From positions 1 through 64,000 of the forward strand of contig NZ_JJML01000009.1 of assembly GCF_000775285.1 (NCBI RefSeq): a stretch of 64,000 bases of DNA, given 5' to 3'. The stretch comes from Neosynechococcus sphagnicola sy1 (GTDB lineage: Bacteria; Cyanobacteriota; Cyanobacteriia; Neosynechococcales; Neosynechococcaceae). Made by a program: the position numbers and the translations under genes. Every line of letters starts with the position of its first letter. Position 1 is the stretch's first letter. Below are positions 48,524 through 59,449 of this stretch, piece by piece. The notes beneath the pieces are model-generated. The model saw only the letters and a list, made by a program, of their open reading frames with translations, was not told where the DNA came from and made no database searches.

Positions 48524-50901
48524 TTAAATTCCTGTTGAAACCGAGAGCCGATTCGCGATCGCATTTTCCCAGCGATCGCCCATGACCGCAAGACTGGCAT
48601 TGATCAAACAGGTCTGATCGGAGCTGTAAATTTGTAACTGAGCAGCGGTACCTTCGCCACTCACCGTGCCTAAGACTTGCCAAAAATCACCCAGAGTCTG
48701 TTGGAGATAGGCTTCCCAGGTGGCGCTGTGTTCAGGAGCCACGGACACAATAATCCGTGCCCCCCCCCTCTCCAAATAACAGCTCATCCCAACGGATAGG
48801 GGCAGGCAGCGCCGTCAAGTGAATCCTTGCCCCTCGTTGACCACTGATGCAACATTCCGCGAGGGCGATCGCCACCCCCCCCTCAGCACTATCATGGGCC
48901 GAACCTACCCAGCCATTGCGAATTCCCTGACGGCAGGTAGCCTGTACCCGCAGCTCCAGATCAAAGTCAGTCTCCGGCGGTTGTCCTGAGATTGTTTGGT
49001 GGATGACGGCTAGGTACTCCGAGCCACCCAAGGTGACCAGGGGGAGGGTATCCCGATCGCAACTGCCATCCCTTCCCAGGGGAATCCCTAACAAATAGAT
49101 GCGATCGCCCTCAGCCTGCCAAGCCTGACCACAGATAGATCCCAAATCAGGAATCAGACCCACCATGCCAATCACCGGGGTGGGATAAATGGGCTGAGGT
49201 TGTCCCTGGGCATCCACCGTTTCGTTGTACAAAGAAACATTACCCCCCCGTCACTGGCGTCTTCAATGCCTGACAAGCTTCGGCAATTCCTTGGCAGGCG
49301 CGCGCCAATTGCCAGTAACCCACGGGCTTCTCCGGACTACCAAAGTTCAAATTGTCCGTGACAGCTAGGGGTTCTGCGCCAACACAACTGAGGTTGCGGG
49401 CGGCCTCGGCCACAGCGGCCTTAGCCCCTGTATAGGGATGGAGATAGACATAGCGAGGATTACAGTCCACCGTTGCGGCGACCCCCGTGGGTGGGTGGGG
49501 AGCGCTGTCTTCCACAGGGCGCAAACGCACAATTGCCGCATCAGCACCCCCCGGCAACATCACGGTATTATTCTGCACTTGATGGTCATATTGGCGATAG
49601 ACCCACTGTTTAGAAGCAATGGTGGGGCTATCTAATAACGTCAGCAACACCGCTGTCCAGGTCTGAAACCCTTCTCGGGCGGTAGTAATACCTGTAACAC
49701 TATCCTCAGGCAACTGGGCGGGTGACCAAGTCCAGGCTTGCTGAGCATATTCTGGCGGCTCTGCTAAGAGTGCTCGTCGATAGAGCGGCGTATCATCTGC
49801 AAGGGCTGAAGCGGGGATTTCTGCGGCCACCTGTCCCTGAAATAAAATCCGCACCATGGGTTCGGCAATCACTGTCCCCGCTACCACGGCGTGCAAACCC
49901 CAGCGGTGGAAGATCTGGATCAATTCCGCTTCTCGGCCTGCTTGCGCTACAAACAGCATCCGCTCCTGGGATTCTGACAGCAGATATTCGTAGGGCACCA
50001 TCCCCGACTCCCGGACTGGAATCCGATCGAGATCGAGTTCTATGCCCACGCCCCCCTTGGCGGCCATTTCTGATGTGGAACAGGTTAAGCCTGCTGCTCC
50101 CATGTCTTGAGCAGCGATCACAGCTCCGGTCTTAAAAGCTTCCAGGCAGGCTTCAATCAGGGACTTTTCTAAGAATGGATCGCCCACCTGCACCGCTGGG
50201 CGATCGGCGTTGGACTGGTCACTTAATTCAGCACTGGCAAAACTGGCTCCCCCCATGCCATCCCGTCCCGTAGTCGAACCCACATAGAGCACGGGATTGC
50301 CAATCCCTTGGGCTCCTGATTTGACAATTTCTGAGGTTTCCATCAAGCCCAGTGCCATCACATTCACCAGGGGGTTCCCCGTATAGGCTGAATCAAAGTA
50401 GACTTCACCGCCTACGGTAGGAACCCCAACACAATTGCCGTAATGGCTAATGCCCGCTATAACCCCGGTGAAGAGTCTGCGGGTTCGGGCATCTTCGAGG
50501 GCTCCAAAACGCAGGGAATTGAGGAGGGCAATCGGTCGGGCTCCCATGGTGAAAATATCCCGGAGGATGCCCCCGACCCCGGTCGCTGCACCCTGAAACG
50601 GTTCAACCGCTGAGGGATGGTTGTGGGACTCAATCTTAAAGGCCAGATGCAGGTGATTTCCTAGATCCACAACCCCAGCATTCTCCCCAGGGCCGACTAA
50701 AATTCGGGGCCCCTGGGTGGGAAATTGCTTCAGTAGCGGTCGGGAGTTTTTATAGCAACAGTGCTCTGACCACATCACACCAAACATGCCTAATTCTGCC
50801 CGGTTGGGATGACGACCCAAGCGACGAACAATTTCGTCGTACTCAGCCAAGGTCAGTTTTTGGGCAGCAATTTCCTGGGGAGAAAAAGGAACAGTGAGCA
50901 T
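48524..50901 (-). CDS. purL: phosphoribosylformylglycinamidine synthase subunit PurL (two frameshifts)
   Basis: Converts FGAR to FGAM in purine synthesis. ATG 50901 starts [20 protein letters not shown]. Conserved parts are [56 protein letters not shown] and [15 protein letters not shown]. An extra base in the C7 tract 49243-49249 and another in the C9 tract 48760-48768 break the frame; the middle part resumes [18 protein letters not shown] and the last [20 protein letters not shown]. Corrected length is 791, normal. The essential role makes sequence error likely. Confidence 0.95.
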
Positions 50902-51074
50902 AGGGTGGGACAGTTGCCAGTGAAGTGCGATGGATGGCCAAGATGTTGTCAGCAAGCTGAATCAACTTAACCAATCAAACTCGGTTCTCTATCGAAGAGT
51001 GTATCATTGCCTTCTACCCAGGCATCTCGGTGGCTGCTGGCTGAGATCAAAGCCCAGTCATTGCCTAAGACAAT

Positions 51075-51107
51075 TAGCTCCATCAGCCTCAAAGTATGAT
51101 GGAGCTA
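51075..51107. other. perfect 11-bp hairpin between purL and a VOC gene
   Basis: TAGCTCCATCA at 51075-51085 and TGATGGAGCTA at 51097-51107 form a perfect 11-bp stem with an 11-nt loop, directly followed by a second, shorter C/G hairpin. It lies downstream of the VOC gene and upstream of purL, both on the minus strand. It could separate the two transcripts, but there is no T-tract, so the role is unclear. Confidence 0.4.
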
Positions 51108-51147
51108 GCCCCCAACTTTGGGGAGGGAATGTATTGGCACCTAATGG

Positions 51148-51594
51148 TTATGGGGAACTCAAACCTGGGCGATCGCCGATTTGGGTATGCTCTTGTAGAC
51201 CAAAAATTGCCTCAGGGTGGCGGTAAAACTTGAATTCCAGCAGATTATGGAATGGGTCTACCAGAAAAAAGGTGTGATGTTCCAGGGGTAACTCGGGGAA
51301 CCGCTGCCGGGGGGGCTGATAAAACGGAAGTTGATGCTGTTGGGCACGGGCCAGCAGGGCATCCCAGTCGTTGCGTTGGGTAAAGACAAGGCCGAAGTGG
51401 CGGGGGTAGATGCCCTGCTGGGGGATAATGGGTTCCGGGGTCACATGGGCGACCAGTTGGTGACCGTAGAGATTCAAAATCAGCGCCTGGGCAGACTCTC
51501 GACCCGTTTCACAGCCCAGACCCTGGGCATAAAATTCTTTGGTCTGGGGAATATTGCCCACGGGAAAGGCAAGATGGAAAAGAAACTGGTTCAT
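51148..51594 (-). CDS. VOC (glyoxalase/dioxygenase fold) family protein
   Basis: A 148-residue single-domain vicinal-oxygen-chelate protein. It begins FLFHLAFPVGNIPQTKEFYAQ (first beta-alpha-beta unit with the metal-binding His) and carries HFGLVFTQRNDWDALL and TFFLVDPFHNLLEFKFY, the second and third metal-site regions. Close cyanobacterial relatives are annotated only as VOC proteins, so the reaction is not known. The start overlaps the 5' region of the divergent DUF92 gene. Confidence 0.85.
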   Translation of the reverse strand: MNQFLFHLAFPVGNIPQTKEFYAQGLGCETGRESAQALILNLYGHQLVAHVTPEPIIPQQGIYPRHFGLVFTQRNDWDALLARAQQHQLPFYQPPRQRFPELPLEHHTFFLVDPFHNLLEFKFYRHPEAIFGLQEHTQIGDRPGLSSP

Positions 51595-51631
51595 AGTACA
51601 GCTGATAAGTAGGGCTGTAGGAGGATTGGCG

Positions 51632-52417
51632 TTGGTGTCTCTCTCAATTTATCTCCTGAACCCCTGGATCGGCGCGATCGCCCTCAATACGCTCTTCCTC
51701 GGGCTGATTGGCTGGAGTCCCAAGAAACTGCTCACACCTACGGGAATCATCCACGCCTGGATTTTGGGGGTCTTGATCTGGGGTAGCTTGGGCTGGCGGG
51801 GTTATCTGGTGGTGGGCTGCTATTTTCTCGTCGGATCGGGGGTGACCCGGATTGGACTGGCGGCCAAGGAAGCAGCCGGCATTGCCGAAAAGCGATCGGG
51901 GGCACGGGGGCCAGAAAATGTCTGGGGATCAGCTCTGGTAGCGGCCTTGTGTGCCTTGGGGATTTTGCTACTACCCTGGTTATCCCTGGACGCTAAAACC
52001 ATTGCGCCCCTCTTGCTCTTGGCCTACATCGCCAGTTTCAGCACTAAACTGGCGGATACCTGCGCCAGTGAGGTTGGCAAAGCTTACGGTCAACGGACAT
52101 TTCTGATTACAACGTTGCAACCAGTTCCCAGAGGAACAGAAGGGGCAGTGAGTCTGGAAGGCACCCTCGCAGGTCTGGTCGCAGCACTGGCGATCGCCCT
52201 CCTGGGCTGGGCAGTAGGAATGATTACCCTACCGGACATTGGTATTTGCGTTCTTGCTGCCTTCATTGCCACCAATATCGAAAGTGTGATTGGGGCAACG
52301 CTGCAAACTCAACTTCACTGGCTCACCAATGAGATGGTGAATGTCCTCAATACAGCCATCGGGGCGATCGTGGCTGTAGGCATAGCCTGGGTGGGGCATC
52401 AGTGGGGACTGTTTTAA
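51632..52417 (+). CDS. DUF92 (TIGR00297) membrane protein, phytyl phosphate kinase-like
   Basis: A hydrophobic protein of the DUF92 family; plant and cyanobacterial members (VTE6) phosphorylate phytyl phosphate for tocopherol and phylloquinone synthesis. TTG 51632 is chosen because AGGAGG lies at 51619-51624, 7 nt before; the longer frame from 51539 overlaps the VOC gene and is not credible. Seven to eight membrane segments and the family motifs (SFSTKLADTCASEVGKAYG; FLITTLQPVPRGTEGAVSLE) are present. Length ~261 is typical. Confidence 0.85.
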   Translation: MVSLSIYLLNPWIGAIALNTLFLGLIGWSPKKLLTPTGIIHAWILGVLIWGSLGWRGYLVVGCYFLVGSGVTRIGLAAKEAAGIAEKRSGARGPENVWGSALVAALCALGILLLPWLSLDAKTIAPLLLLAYIASFSTKLADTCASEVGKAYGQRTFLITTLQPVPRGTEGAVSLEGTLAGLVAALAIALLGWAVGMITLPDIGICVLAAFIATNIESVIGATLQTQLHWLTNEMVNVLNTAIGAIVAVGIAWVGHQWGLF

Positions 52418-52449
52418 CCGGAAAAGAATAGAAGCCGATGAGGCCAGAT

Positions 52450-52647
52450 CTACTGGTTCGCTCTGGCATCTCGGACAGCGGCCACAAACAGGAAAATTCC
52501 CAGGGGAATAGTCGCCGTCAGAATCCCTCCGGTGATCAGTCCCCCCAGTTCCGGGTGTCCTGAGGTTAACTCAAAGATGGAACCAACGGCTGCGATCGCG
52601 CTGATACAGGAGCCAGCGAGGAATATACCACTTTTGAGGGTCATCAT
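52450..52647 (-). CDS. small two-helix membrane protein
   Basis: A 65-residue protein with two hydrophobic segments (GIFLAGSCISAIAAVGSIFE; LITGGILTATIPLGIFLFVA) and a short charged end. It is 5 bp downstream of def on the same strand, so the two are likely co-transcribed. Small proteins of this type occur in cyanobacteria but I cannot name a family or role. Confidence 0.6.
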   Translation of the reverse strand: MMTLKSGIFLAGSCISAIAAVGSIFELTSGHPELGGLITGGILTATIPLGIFLFVAAVRDARANQ

Positions 52648-52652
52648 GGGAT

Positions 52653-53225
52653 TTAAACTCCCACCGCGATGGGTTGGACTGCTTGGGGCGCGAAGCCCTG
52701 CTTCGTCAATTCTTGGTTGAGCATCAAGGTGTTTTCAACGCGATCGACAAACATGACACCATGGAGGTGATCCATTTCATGCTGAATGGCGCGGGCGAGA
52801 AAATCCTTGGCTTGTAAGGTTCGGGGTCGTCCCTGTTCATCCTTATAACTGACCTCAATGGCCAGGGAACGACGGACTTCCAAGAAGACATTGGGAATAC
52901 TGAGACAGCCTTCCATCCCTAATTCCAACTCAGGGCTAGCCTGCTTAATGATTGGGTTGATCAACACGAGGGGTGGGTTGGCGGGTTCTTCCGGATCACA
53001 GTCCACCACAATTAATTGCTTGTGCATCCCAACCTGGGGAGCTGCCAGTCCCACGCCATCGGCACTGTACATGGTTTGCAGCATCTCGCGCACCAGTTGG
53101 CGGAGTTGATCGTCAATCTTGGTCACGCGCTTGGTAGACTGGCGCAGAACCCGATCGCCCAGATAGTGAATTTCCAGAGGGGGCTGCTTCAACTTCTTTT
53201 TTTCGACAAGAACCTCAGACGGCAT
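52653..53225 (-). CDS. def: peptide deformylase
   Basis: Removes the formyl group from the N-terminal Met of new proteins. The 190-residue protein has all three metal/active-site motifs: GVGLAAPQVG, EGCLSIP (Cys ligand), and QHEMDHLHG (two His and the catalytic Glu). Length is normal for type 1B enzymes. Confidence 0.97.
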   Translation of the reverse strand: MPSEVLVEKKKLKQPPLEIHYLGDRVLRQSTKRVTKIDDQLRQLVREMLQTMYSADGVGLAAPQVGMHKQLIVVDCDPEEPANPPLVLINPIIKQASPELELGMEGCLSIPNVFLEVRRSLAIEVSYKDEQGRPRTLQAKDFLARAIQHEMDHLHGVMFVDRVENTLMLNQELTKQGFAPQAVQPIAVGV

Positions 53226-53410
53226 GGATCTAAAACTCTCAGGATGGGGTACTAACTCGGAACAATTCCGCTTTATTTTACCTTAACAAATTCTGTAGGG
53301 TGATCAAACAGCGAGAGACCTAGCAGGCTAAATTGTTATCGGGTCATGTATTCTCAGTGGCTGACACTAAAGCCTGGGGAGGAGTATGGGAGAAACTTTG
53401 CAAAAGGGAA

Positions 53411-53640
53411 TTATCGATTTTCCTCTAGAGAATCAAAAAGACTTTGTGCCCTACTAATCATCTGTGCTACATCTTTATTAGTATTTAGGCTGATAATTTC
53501 CATCTCTGGGTGTTGTCTCCTGAACACGCGAAAAACTTCATCTGCGAACGCTTGTCCAATCGCTTCTTCACCTGAGAAATCAAAGACCACTACTTTGAAT
53601 TTATCAACTCTAGCCAGTAATTATCATGGCTTAGCAGCCT
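53411..53640 (-). pseudogene. STAS-like (DUF4325) domain remnant
   Basis: Read on the minus strand, KFKVVVFDFSGEEAIGQAFA then DEVFRVFRRQHPEMEIISLN, then TNKDVAQMISRAQSLFDS, ending at TAA 53411-53413. This is the STAS-like DUF4325 fold, normally ~100 residues and paired with a histidine-kinase-like ATPase. Upstream in the frame there is a stop (TAA about 53624-53626 region) and no start codon, and the expected N-terminal strand is missing. It abuts the MarR gene. It may be a truncated gene or contain an unresolved indel. Confidence 0.5.
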
Positions 53641-53670
53641 ACCTCTCACCTGATTGTGAATCAGTCCAAA

Positions 53671-54204
53671 TTAGGTGACCAAAGGATTTTGATCTCCCAT
53701 CTCTCCAGCACTCTGATCACGCTCCAGTTTTTTAGCCATCTCAAAAGTAGCCGCTTCAAAGACTTTTCTTAGAATCATCAACCCTGACAATAGATTAACC
53801 AGTTGTTCGTCGGTTAAATGGTGCATCAATTCAGCAATCTGATCCCGTGTGTGTTCATGACTTTGGTGGAGGTGAGTGGCTCCGGCTGTGGTCAAGGTTA
53901 GTTCAACTTGCCGCCGTTTCTGGGGATGCTCTATCCGGTGAATCAAGCCCCGTTGCACTAAGCGCTCGGTCATGGCCGATGCCGTCGCGCGGGTAACGCC
54001 CAGATGTTCAGCTAGGTCAGATAGCGATGCTTTGGGATGGATACTGAGAAACGCCAGCACCCGAAACTGAGGCACAGTGAGCAATGAGGCACTCTGCCTC
54101 CGCATTTCGGTGCGAATAAATTGCATGACCGGAGGCATGGCTGCCATCAACTCCGTGGCACACAGCTGGGCGGGAATGTTCGGGGTCGAGGGTTCCGAAG
54201 TCAT
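53671..54204 (-). CDS. MarR-family transcriptional regulator
   Basis: A MarR winged-helix repressor. ATG 54204 is preferred to the in-frame TTG 54240. Residues ~50-105 form the DNA-binding domain (LTVPQFRVLAFLSIHPKASL; SDLAEHLGVTRATASAMTER; LIHRIEHPQKRRQVELTLT), with dimer helices at both ends. It is divergent from an RND efflux operon, with a 19-bp palindrome between, so it most likely represses that pump and itself, and releases in response to a small molecule. Confidence 0.88.
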   Translation of the reverse strand: MTSEPSTPNIPAQLCATELMAAMPPVMQFIRTEMRRQSASLLTVPQFRVLAFLSIHPKASLSDLAEHLGVTRATASAMTERLVQRGLIHRIEHPQKRRQVELTLTTAGATHLHQSHEHTRDQIAELMHHLTDEQLVNLLSGLMILRKVFEAATFEMAKKLERDQSAGEMGDQNPLVT

Positions 54205-54296
54205 GCGATCGCACCGCTCCTGCAAGCAAGTCTCGGCCAAGAGGAAGGGTTTGTGTCAACCCCAACAGAGATTCAATAAAATGTATGTCAGACTAA

Positions 54297-54315
54297 TAGT
54301 TAGCTTAACTAACTA
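54297..54315. promoter_or_regulatory. palindromic MarR operator
   Basis: TAGTTAGCTTAACTAACTA consists of a perfect 7-bp inverted repeat around a 5-nt centre, in the 144-bp gap between the divergent marR and RND membrane-fusion genes. Its size and A+T-rich TTAG/CTAA composition suit a MarR dimer. Confidence 0.65.
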
Positions 54316-54348
54316 AACTGTAACACATTCCTGGATTTGAATCTGGAC

Positions 54349-55699
54349 ATGGATCAACAGCCTTTTTTCCCCATGGTTGGATAGCAGCCGACGCTGGTTA
54401 CTCCTCCTGGGACTGATCTGTCTGTCTGCCTGTGCTGCCCTCGATTCGCCCCCAGGGAAGGCGGGCAAAGGCAGCCCTAACCGTCCGGTTCCGGTGGTGG
54501 TGGCCACTGTTGTCCAGCGAACTGTCCCGATTTCGTTTCAGACCACTGGGACAGTGCAGGCCTATGCCACCGTATCGGTGAAGTCCCAAGTTGCCGGACA
54601 TTTAACGGCGGTGTACTTCCAAGAGGGGCAGGAAGTCCAGAAGGGAGAACTGTTATTTACCATTGACCCCCGCTCTCTCCAGGCTGCCCTCGATCAAGCC
54701 TTGGCAAACCGGGCAAGGGCGATCGCCCAGGTGGGTCAGGCCCAGGCCGAACTTGCCCAGGCAGAGGCTCAGGTGAATCAGGCTAGAGCCACGGTGACCA
54801 AAGATCTCGCCCAGGCCAGAAATGCTGAAGTCCAGGCTCAACGCTACACCAGCCTGTTGAATCAAGGAGCTGTTAGCCGTGAGCAGGTCGATCAGTTTCG
54901 CACCAGTTCTGAGACCCAGAATGCGATTGTGATTGCGGATCAGAGCAGTGTCAGAAATGCGATCGCAGCGGTGGCATCTGCCAAAGCCAATGTCCAAAGT
55001 GCTGAAGCCGAGGTGAAGGCAGCGACTGCGGCGGTTGATAGTGCCAAAGTCCAACTTTCTTATAGCGCAATTCGATCGCCGATTGAAGGACAGACCGGCA
55101 ATTTGAAGGTGAACCAGGGCAACCTCGTCAAAGACAACGACAGTGAGCCTTTGGTGGTTATTAGTCAGGTTCGACCTATCTATGTTGCCTTCCCGATTCC
55201 CCAACGGCTGTTACCCGATCTCAAGACCTATCAATCCCAGGGCAAGCTTGCCGTTGAGGTACTACCGGTTAATGACCCCGGACAACCGATGCGGGGCCAA
55301 TTGGTCTTTGTTGACAGTGGGGTTGATCCCACAACGGGCACCCTACAACTCAAAGCCAGCTTTCCCAATCTGACTGGACGGCTGACCCCCGGTCAATTTG
55401 TCAATGTGGTTCTAAGATTAACCGAGGAACCCAATGCCCTGGTGGTGCCCTCCCAAGCCATCCAGACCGGGCAACAGGGCACCTTTGTTTACATCGTCAA
55501 CCCGGACAAAACCGTTGATCTCCGATCGGTGACTACGGGTGGCACCGTGAAGAACCAAATCGTGATCAAACAAGGTCTGCAAGCCGGAGAGCGGGTGGTG
55601 ATCGACGGACAATTCAACCTGGTTCCCGGTGCAACGGTGCGTGAGAAACCAGCCCCAGGGTCTGGGAAACCCGAGCCCGGAAAGCCCCGCGATCTCTGA
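54349..55699 (+). CDS. RND efflux membrane-fusion protein (lipoprotein)
   Basis: The periplasmic adaptor of a tripartite efflux pump (AcrA/MdtA type). The coding frame from TTG 54377 reads SSRRWLLLLGLICLSACAAL, with an LSAC lipobox (Cys about residue 19). If one T is removed from the T6 tract 54363-54368, the frame extends to ATG 54349 with an N-terminus MDQQPFSPWLDSSRRW, so the start is ambiguous. The rest is typical: ATVSVKSQVAGHLTAVYFQE (lipoyl), a long coiled-coil hairpin (residues ~100-210), SYSAIRSPIEGQTGNLKVNQ, and a C-terminal membrane-proximal domain. The pump gene follows by 34 bp. Confidence 0.9.
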
Positions 55700-55733
55700 C
55701 CCATTGCCGCTCCTCCCTCCTCCTGGTGTCCCT

Positions 55734-58700
55734 ATGAACCTTTCTCCCATCTTTATCCGTCGCCCCGTCATGACCACCCTGGTGATGCTAGGGATGTTGA
55801 TCTGGGGACTGGCAAGTTACCCCCTATTGCCCGTCAGCGACCTGCCGAATGTGGATTTCCCAACGATTCAGGTGACGGCAAACTTACCCGGAGCCAGCCC
55901 CGAGACCATGGCGGCCTCGGTGGCGACTCCCCTGGAACAGCAGTTTTCCAGTATTGCTGGTATCAGTTCCATGAACTCCACCAGTGCCCTCGGCAGCTCC
56001 CAAATTACACTGCAATTTGATCTGAGTCGGGATATTGATGGGGCGGCCCAGGATGTGCAATCGGCGATCGCTAAAGCCTCCCGTCAACTGCCTGCGACCC
56101 TGCCCAATCCCCCAGCTTACCGGAAGGTGAACCCCGCAGATCTACCGATTCTCTATATTGCCCTCAGCTCAAAGATTCTGCCCCTCTCAACAGTGGATAA
56201 ATACGCCGAAACCCAGCTGGCACAACGACTTTCCATGATTAATGGCGTTGCCCAGGTGAATGTTTTCGGCTCCCAAAAGTATGCAGTGCGGGTGCAGATC
56301 GATCCCCAATCCTTGAGTGCCAAAGGAATTGGCATTGATGAAGTAGCCGATGCGATCGCCAAAGGTAACTCCAATCTGCCCACCGGCACCCTCTACGGCC
56401 ACCAACAAAATTTCACGATTGCCACCAATGGTCAATTAAATAATGCAGCGGACTATCGCTCCCTCACCGTGGCCTATCGCAATGGTGCCCCCGTGCAACT
56501 GGGGGAATTGGGCCAGGTGATCGACAGCGTTGAGAATGATAAGGTTGCCACCTGGTATAACGGTACCCGCGCCATCGTCCTGGCTATCCAACGACAACCG
56601 GGAACCAATACGGTGGAGATTGTGCAGCAGATCAAAAAAATTCTGCCCAAGTTCCGCCAACAGATTCCAGCCGCTATCAACATGGAGATTCTGTTCGATC
56701 GCTCCCAACCGATCAAAGAATCCTTGGCCGATGTGCAGTTGACCCTGTTGCTGACGATTGCCTTGGTGGTGCTGGTGATCTTCCTGTTTTTACGGAACTT
56801 ATCGGCAACCCTCATCCCCAGTTTGGCCGTGCCCCTTTCCTTAGTCGCCACCTTTGGGATGATGCTGCTGTTGGGATTCTCCCTCGATAATCTCTCCCTG
56901 ATGGCCCTGACCCTGTCGGTGGGTTTTGTGGTCGATGATGCCGTGGTGATGCTGGAAAACATTGTCCGGCACCTGGAAATGGGTGAAGACCCGATGCAAG
57001 CGGCCTTCAACGGCTCGAAGGAAATTGGGTTTACGATTCTGTCCATGACCCTCTCCCTGGTGGCGGTCTTTATTCCGGTGCTGTTCATGGGCGGGATTTT
57101 AGGACGCTTGTTCCGGGAGTTTGCAGTCACCATCAGCATTGCCATCCTGGTGTCTGGTCTAATTTCCCTCAGCCTCACCCCCATGCTCTGTTCCCGCTTT
57201 CTGCGTCCGTCAAGCGCCAAAGCCCAGGGTTCCCATGGCAACGGTGCCATTGCCCCCCCGGGTTCTCAAAGCTATGTTTCCAAGGTCTCCAAGGCGGCAG
57301 CGGTTTTTTTTTCAGGGTCTGCATCAGACCTATGCCTGGAGTTTGCGGCGATCGCTGAAATACCATCGCCTGACCATGATGATCTCTGGTGCCATTCTGA
57401 TGGCGACGATCGTATTGTTTGGAATCATTCCCAAGGGGTTTATCCCCAGCACCGATATTGGCCAAATTACGGCCAATACCCAGGCCGCCCAGGATATTTC
57501 CTTCCCAGAAATGGTGCGCCATCAGCAGCAGGTTGTCGCCATTATCCGCCGTGACCCCAACGTCGAAGGAGTCAATTCCACCGTTGGGGCGGGGGGGCCT
57601 AATGCCTCGGCCAATGCTGGCCGGATTTTTATTCGCCTCAAACCTCGCCACGATCGCCCCCTCAGTGCCGATGCCGTTGTGCAGGAATTACGCCCCCAGC
57701 TGGCACGGGTTCCCGGTATTAAAGTCTTCTTGCAAAATCCCCCCGCCATTAACATTGGGGGACAACAGACAAAAGCCCAATATCAACTCACCCTGCAAAG
57801 CCCTAACTTGCAGGACTTGTACGAGTACGCCCCGCAGTTGGAAGAGCGATTGCGCCAGTTCCCCACCCTACAGGATGTCAATAGTGATTTACAGATCAAC
57901 AATCCCCAAGTCCAAGTTGAAATTAACCGTCAACAAGCCTCGGCATTAGGACTCACTGCCAACCAAATTGAATCCGCCCTCAGTAATGCCTATGGCACCC
58001 GCCAGGTTTCAACCATCTATGCCACCGACAGCCAGTATCAGGTGATCCTCAGTGTTGCCCCCCAGTTTCAGCAAGATGCCAACGCCCTCGACTTACTCTC
58101 CATCCGCACCCCCACAGGGCAACTGGTTCCCCTAAATGCGGTGGCGACCCTCACCCGTGACGCTGGCCCCCTGACGGTCAACCACCTGGGACAACTGTCC
58201 TCCGTGACCCTTTCCTTTAACCTCAAGCCAGGGGTTGCCCTAGGGAGCGTCACCCAGGAGATTGAACAAACGGCTCGTCAAGTATTACCTGATAGCGTGA
58301 GTGTCAGCTTCCAAGGATCGGCCCAGGCCTTTCAGGCATCTCTGAGTGGCTTGGGTTGGTTACTGCTGGCAGCGATTCTGGTAATTTACATTGTCCTGGG
58401 AATTCTTTACGAGAGTTTTATTCACCCCCTGACCATCCTGTCCAGTTTGCCTTCAGCGGGGTTTGGGGCCTTGCTGACCCTCCTAGTGTTTCAAGTAGAC
58501 TTAAACATTTATGCCTTCGTCGGCATCATTCTGCTGATTGGGCTGGTGAAAAAGAACGGCATCATGATGGTTGATTTCGCCATTGCAGCCCGCCACCAGG
58601 GTAAAAGTGCCCACGATGCCATCTATGAAGCCTGCCTGGTGCGGTTTCGTCCGATCATGATGACCACTATGGCAGCGCTGATGGGAACCTTACCCATCGC

Positions 58701-58893
58701 TCTGGGATTTGGGGCCGGGGCGGATGCCCGCCGTCCCCTAGGGCTGGTGGTTGTCGGGGGGTTACTTTTCTCCCAGTTTCTCACCTTGTACCTGACCCCG
58801 GTTTTCTATACCTATATGGAATCCTGGCGTAGCCGCTGGCAGCCGTTGAGATCGCCCCTGGCAGTCCAACCACTGGAATCAGAAGTTCGTTGA
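55734..58893 (+). CDS. RND efflux transporter, HAE1 family (one frameshift)
   Basis: The inner-membrane proton/drug antiporter. ATG 55734 starts MNLSPIFIRRPVMTTLVMLG. The first part shows PVSDLPNVDFPTIQVTANLP, and the proton relay segment GFVVDDAVVMLENIVRHLEM with two Asp. An extra T in the T9 tract 57304-57312 shifts the frame; it resumes QGLHQTYAWSLRRSLKYHRL and continues to AFVGIILLIGLVKKNGIMMV with the conserved relay Lys, and RRPLGLVVVGGLLFSQFLTL. Corrected length is 1052, exactly normal for AcrB-type pumps. An outer-membrane channel is not adjacent. Confidence 0.94.
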
Positions 58894-58906
58894 CGGAGCA
58901 GCAGGA

Positions 58907-59281
58907 TTACAAGCTCTCCAAATACTTCAATAGATCAGCCATTTCCTGAGAACTCGGCTGAAACTGAGGCATGGGGGGAGTTTTACCACTGGTCACCTGA
59001 TAGATCAAGGCCACCCGGGACTTGCGATCGGAGACATGGCGAAGGCTCGGCCCCACGTGACCATCAGCCTGTAAGCCATGACAGCCACTACAGTTCATTT
59101 GAAAAATAGCATGACCCTGAGCAGGATTACCGGGTAATTCCAGCACACTCTTGACGTAGGGATCAGAAATCCGCACCTGGTGGATGCCGAACAGGATAAT
59201 GATCGTTGCCATCACCGCAGCTAGCAGCAGCCATGCCACCTTGTGGATCAGAATTTCAGGTTTAGCCAGCTGGTTATCCAA
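58907..59281 (-). CDS. cytM: cytochrome cM
   Basis: A small membrane-anchored c-type cytochrome of cyanobacteria, linked to stress and respiratory electron flow. A TTG start at 59281 gives MDNQLAKPEILIHKV, an uncleaved hydrophobic anchor (WLLLAAVMATIIILFGIHQV), DPYVKSVLELPGNPAQG, the haem motif CSGCH, and MPQFQPSSQEMADLLKYLES with the Met ligand. The pattern and length (124) match CytM. It is divergent from petG. Confidence 0.85.
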   Translation of the reverse strand: MDNQLAKPEILIHKVAWLLLAAVMATIIILFGIHQVRISDPYVKSVLELPGNPAQGHAIFQMNCSGCHGLQADGHVGPSLRHVSDRKSRVALIYQVTSGKTPPMPQFQPSSQEMADLLKYLESL

Positions 59282-59449
59282 GCAATGCCTACTAAGGAAT
59301 TCAGGGGTTTTCGCCGTCCATGTCTAATTTAACAACATATCTTAAGAAAACTAGACAGGAGAGGTCGTTTTTCGTCACGTTAGACCGTTAGGATAAGATC
59401 CAGATGCATGAAACTGTGCACTTGTTTGAGAGTTATCGGGAGATTGAAC

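Noticed and set aside
55629-55733. Earlier start for the RND transporter
   Set aside because: It overlaps the membrane-fusion gene; the pump family begins MNLSPIFIRRPV at 55734.
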